Shown here: positions 61,289 to 64,000 of the stretch, piece by piece
Layout: every line of letters starts with the position of its first letter
Numbering within the stretch: position 1 is the stretch's first letter
From: Erythrobacter sp.
GTDB taxonomy: Bacteria > Pseudomonadota > Alphaproteobacteria > Sphingomonadales > Sphingomonadaceae
Length of the DNA stretch: 64,000 bases
Assembly: GCA_019739335.1 (NCBI GenBank)
Contig: CP073261.1
Coordinates: 2,656,001-2,720,000, forward strand
Reading direction: 5' to 3'
Made by a program: the position numbers and the translations under genes
Notes under the pieces: generated by a model
The model's input: only the letters and a program-made list of their open reading frames with translations
The model's database searches: none
What the model was told of the DNA's origin: nothing

Positions 61289-61711
61289 TTACAGGGTGTA
61301 GAGCAGGGCATGGACACTCAGCATCAGCAGGACGATGCTGGAAATTGTGAAAATAGTCAGCCGCACCGGCACGGTGTTGACCAGCGCCTGCCAGAGCGAA
61401 TGCACCACGCGCAGCCCAAAGTAGGCCCAGGCGAGATAGAGATCGAGCTGGCTCGCTCCCACCAGCGCGATAATGATGCACACCGCGTAGAACACTGTCG
61501 GCTGTTCCATCAGGTGATTGTAATTGTGGGCTTTCCACTGGATGTGTCCCGGCAGCACGCCATCGAGATCGGACCCGCGCCCGCCGCGTGACTGTTCCGG
61601 ATCCAGCTTCAGCTTGGCAAGGGCGGGAAGACGTGTCGCAGCCATCCACACCAGCATTACCATAGACCAGACAGCGAGCGCTGCGGCTGGTGCGAGAATT
61701 GCGGTATCCAT
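61289..61711 (-). CDS. MAPEG family membrane protein
   Basis: 140 aa with four hydrophobic segments (about 5-27, 75-95, 98-112, 118-138). KAHNYNHLMEQPTVFYAVCI is the MAPEG signature (Glu, Asn and Arg for glutathione binding in eicosanoid/glutathione enzymes). Bacterial relatives are of unknown function. About 100 bases separate it from the response regulator gene downstream. Confidence 0.88.
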   Translation of the reverse strand: MDTAILAPAAALAVWSMVMLVWMAATRLPALAKLKLDPEQSRGGRGSDLDGVLPGHIQWKAHNYNHLMEQPTVFYAVCIIIALVGASQLDLYLAWAYFGLRVVHSLWQALVNTVPVRLTIFTISSIVLLMLSVHALLYTL

Positions 61712-61778
61712 TGGTTTCCCTCTCCCCGTTCAGGCAGGATGGAGGATGTAGCGGGCAGATTAGATTGTCAATTGCAAC

Positions 61779-62756
61779 CTATTCACTGTGACCGATCACC
61801 TTGGCGAAAGCCGCAGCGTCGGTGTTGCCTCCGGTGAGCATGACTGCCGTGGCATCGTCCACTGCAACCTTGCCCGCCAGCACCGCCGCCAGTGCCGCCG
61901 CGCCGCCGGGTTCGAGAACCACGCGCAATCGGGCGAAGGCGAACCGCTGTGCTGTGCGGATCTCGGCCTCGGACACCCGCGCCCACTCGTGGCACCGCTC
62001 TTTCAAAACCGCGAAATTGAGCGGGAAGGTGGCGAAGGTCTGGAGGGCATCGCAGGCGGTCGGCGGAGGGCTGCTGCCAACGTCCTTGATCTCGCCTGCT
62101 TCAAGGCTCCGGCACACATCGTCCCAGCCTTCGGGCTCCACCGGGACCACGGCGGCATCGGGGCAGGCAAGCGCGAGCCCGGCGGTCAGACCGCCACCGC
62201 CGCAACAGGAGACAATGCGCGATACCCCGCGCCCGGCCTGCGCCTGCATCTGCGCGGCAATTTCGATCCCCGCGCTGCCTTGCCCCTCGATCACCCACGG
62301 ATCGCCGAAAGCGTGGACGTAGGTCGCCCCGGCTTCTTCGGCCAGCGCCTTGGCGATAGCCTCCCGGTTCTCGGTCTTGCGGTCATAGGTGACGACCCGC
62401 GCGCCGAATTCAGCCGTGCGCTGCAATTTCACTGCCGGAGCGTCGGCGGGCATCACGATGGTTGCCGCAATCCCCAGTTCGCGCGCCGCCCAGGCCACCC
62501 CCTGCGCATGGTTGCCGCTCGAAACCGCCACCACGCCGCGCGCCTTTTCCTCGTCGGAAAGGTCAGAAAGCCGGTGCCAGCCGCCGCGAATCTTGAACGC
62601 GCCCATCGGTTGCAGGCAATCCGCCTTGGCCCACAGGGTACGGCCTTCGAACTCGAACGGCAGCAGCGGGGTAGGGGGGAGGATGGCGGCGATCTTGGCG
62701 GCGGCGCGTAGCACGCCTTCTCGGCTTGGCGCGCGTTCAGGTGGAGTTTGTCTCAT
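61779..62756 (-). CDS. Threonine/serine dehydratase-like PLP enzyme
   Basis: 325 aa fold-type II PLP enzyme. Lys in QPMGAFKIRGGWHRL (about residue 55) is the Schiff-base lysine; VAVSSGNHAQGVAWAA and CCGGGGLTAGLALA bind PLP phosphate. There is no C-terminal regulatory (ACT) domain, so it is of the biodegradative or serine-racemase-like class rather than biosynthetic IlvA. Divergent from the deoxyhypusine-synthase-like gene with 89 bp between starts. Confidence 0.9.
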   Translation of the reverse strand: MRQTPPERAPSREGVLRAAAKIAAILPPTPLLPFEFEGRTLWAKADCLQPMGAFKIRGGWHRLSDLSDEEKARGVVAVSSGNHAQGVAWAARELGIAATIVMPADAPAVKLQRTAEFGARVVTYDRKTENREAIAKALAEEAGATYVHAFGDPWVIEGQGSAGIEIAAQMQAQAGRGVSRIVSCCGGGGLTAGLALACPDAAVVPVEPEGWDDVCRSLEAGEIKDVGSSPPPTACDALQTFATFPLNFAVLKERCHEWARVSEAEIRTAQRFAFARLRVVLEPGGAAALAAVLAGKVAVDDATAVMLTGGNTDAAAFAKVIGHSE

Positions 62757-62845
62757 TCCCGCTCTATTACTTCTTTACCGGGGGGAGACCAGCGCCTAAT
62801 GGCGCGCCCCTTTCCCCGTCGGGAACGCAGAGGAGATTGAAGCAG

Positions 62846-63904
62846 ATGAGCGATTCGGCAGTCAACGACACGCGCAAGAAGGAACTCCTTTCCACGCAGG
62901 TCGAACATATCGACATCACCAGCTTCGATGCCCGCCCGATCATCGACGGCATGAGCAAGATGAGCTTTACCAGCCGCGATCTCGCGCGCGCCACCGGCAT
63001 TTACAACCAGATGCTCAGCGATCCCGATTGCACGATCTTCCTCGTCATCGCCGGTTCTACCAGCGCGGGCGGCTGCATGGATCTCTATGCCGAATTGATC
63101 CGCAGCAACATGGTCGATTGCGTGGTGGCGACCGGTGCCACCATCGTCGACATGGATTTCTTCGAAGGGCTGGGCCACAAGCACTATCAGGCGCTGGAAG
63201 TGCCGGACGACGATACGCTGCGCAGCCTCTATATCGACCGGATCTACGATACCTATATCGATGAAGAGCAGTTGCAGGACTGCGATTTCACCATCAACAA
63301 GATCGCCAACGGGCTTGAGCACCGCGGCTATTCCAGCCGCGAATTCATCCGCGAGATGGGCAAGTACCTGTGCGAGCATGGCAAGAAGGACAACAGCCTG
63401 GTCAAACTCGCCTACGAGCATGACGTGCCGATCTTCTGCCCCGCCTTTGTGGACAGTTCGGCAGGCTTTGGCCTCGTCAAGCACCAGGTGGACCAGATGG
63501 CCAAGGGCGAGCGTTACATGATGCTCGATGCCATCGCCGATTTCCGCGAACTGACCGATATCAAGATCAAGAGCTGTGATTCCGGCCTGCTGATGGTCGG
63601 CGGCGGAGTACCCAAGAACTTCATCCAGGACACCGTCGTCTGCGCCGAAATCCTCGGCCATGAGGACGTGTCGGTGCACAAGTACGCAGTGCAGATCACC
63701 GTGGCCGACGTGCGTGACGGTGCCTGTTCCTCCTCGACGCTGCAGGAAGCGGCGAGCTGGGGCAAGGTCAACACCGGGATCGAGCAGATGGTCTTCGCCG
63801 AAGCGGGTTCCGTGATGCCGCTGCTGGCAAGCGACGCCTACCATCGCGGCCACTGGAAGACCCGCGAGAAGCGCCGCTGGGCAAAGCTGTTCGCTTCCGA
63901 GTAA
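62846..63904 (+). CDS. Deoxyhypusine synthase-like protein (probable homospermidine-type synthase)
   Basis: 352 aa, full length. Lys307 in EAASWGKVNTG matches the catalytic lysine of the SWGK motif of deoxyhypusine synthase; FLVIAGSTSAGGCMD and GLLMVGGGVPKNFIQD are NAD-binding loops. Eukaryotic and archaeal enzymes modify eIF5A; bacteria have no eIF5A. Bacterial relatives are thought to transfer the spermidine or agmatine aminobutyl/guanidinobutyl group to make homospermidine-like polyamines. AGGAGATTGAAGCAG precedes the ATG. Confidence 0.88.
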   Translation: MSDSAVNDTRKKELLSTQVEHIDITSFDARPIIDGMSKMSFTSRDLARATGIYNQMLSDPDCTIFLVIAGSTSAGGCMDLYAELIRSNMVDCVVATGATIVDMDFFEGLGHKHYQALEVPDDDTLRSLYIDRIYDTYIDEEQLQDCDFTINKIANGLEHRGYSSREFIREMGKYLCEHGKKDNSLVKLAYEHDVPIFCPAFVDSSAGFGLVKHQVDQMAKGERYMMLDAIADFRELTDIKIKSCDSGLLMVGGGVPKNFIQDTVVCAEILGHEDVSVHKYAVQITVADVRDGACSSSTLQEAASWGKVNTGIEQMVFAEAGSVMPLLASDAYHRGHWKTREKRRWAKLFASE

Positions 63905-63928
63905 GAGTACAACAGCGGGGGCGCGGCG

Positions 63929-64000
63929 ATGATGGACATGGGAAGCCAGCTTGCGGCGAATTCCATCGCCATTGGCGCCCTGTCCGTTTCACTGATCGCC
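63929..64000 (+). CDS. Start of an unidentified gene, cut by window edge
   Basis: 24 codons visible, MMDMGSQLAANSIAIGALSV, then the edge. The visible part is hydrophobic toward its end, which suggests a membrane segment. Three Met codons make the start unclear. Whether it is transcribed with the preceding gene cannot be told. Confidence 0.4.
   Translation, partial: MMDMGSQLAANSIAIGALSVSLIA

Noticed and set aside
1-64000. CRISPR arrays, tRNA or rRNA genes, intact transposase or phage genes
   Set aside because: Intergenic gaps were inspected by eye; no spaced direct repeats, cloverleaf sequence or recombinase gene was seen. A tRNA search program would be decisive.

Overview
The window is a GC-rich (roughly two-thirds G+C), densely packed piece of an alphaproteobacterial chromosome. 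Gene content (complete exosortase-A type exopolysaccharide locus, otsB/GH15/otsA trehalose operon, RNase E with an RG-rich insertion, deoxyhypusine-synthase-like protein) and protein style point to Sphingomonadales, most likely an Erythrobacteraceae-type marine or soil sphingomonad. That placement is inference from the proteins, not from rRNA. No rRNA, tRNA, CRISPR array, intact insertion sequence or prophage was recognised. Many neighbouring genes overlap by ATGA, GTGA or TGATG, and GTG and TTG starts are common.

Layout. 1-12937: housekeeping genes. These are a radical SAM protein cut by the left edge, a VOC protein, a minus-strand run (UDG-like protein, lytic transglycosylase, MoaB), ETF-ubiquinone oxidoreductase, and a plus-strand run of ispE, N-formylglutamate amidohydrolase, ilvD, a lipoprotein, NAD(P)HX repair enzyme and a TrmA/RlmD-type RNA methyltransferase. 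12979-13075 is a REP-like inverted repeat.

13111-31594: an XrtA (exosortase A) locus of 16 genes. A minus-strand arm holds a CelD-type acetyltransferase, an acyl carrier protein and two alpha/beta hydrolases. A plus-strand arm holds acyl-CoA ligase, PLP decarboxylase, polysaccharide export lipoprotein, chain-length protein, tyrosine autokinase, outer-membrane protein, ATPase, deacetylase, FemAB protein, glycosyltransferase, exosortase A with an EpsI tail, and a class II amidotransferase. Together they should build, modify and export an extracellular polysaccharide and process PEP-CTERM proteins. No PEP-CTERM substrate, initiating sugar transferase or polymerase is visible here.

31591-38818: zapE, an sdhB separated from sdhCDA, an SDR enzyme, a repeat-rich patch with a decayed DNA methyltransferase, then three adjacent genes of unknown joint role (ATP-grasp ligase, class-V PLP enzyme, nucleotidyltransferase). 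38848-50349: rne, amidase, PBP1A, prfB, asd, a lipoprotein, an alpha/beta hydrolase and a beta-propeller lipoprotein. 50421-56707: a Ser/Thr kinase with four RTVI-like repeats, its PP2C phosphatase, an M23 peptidase and two tandem OmpA-family paralogues. 56781-60754: the trehalose operon. 60751-64000: response regulator, MAPEG protein, threonine dehydratase-like enzyme, deoxyhypusine-synthase-like enzyme and the start of one more gene.

The best candidates for undescribed biology are the ACP/ligase/decarboxylase/hydrolase module of the exosortase locus, the ATP-grasp/PLP/nucleotidyltransferase trio, and the kinase with repeated RTVI-type motifs paired with a PP2C phosphatase.
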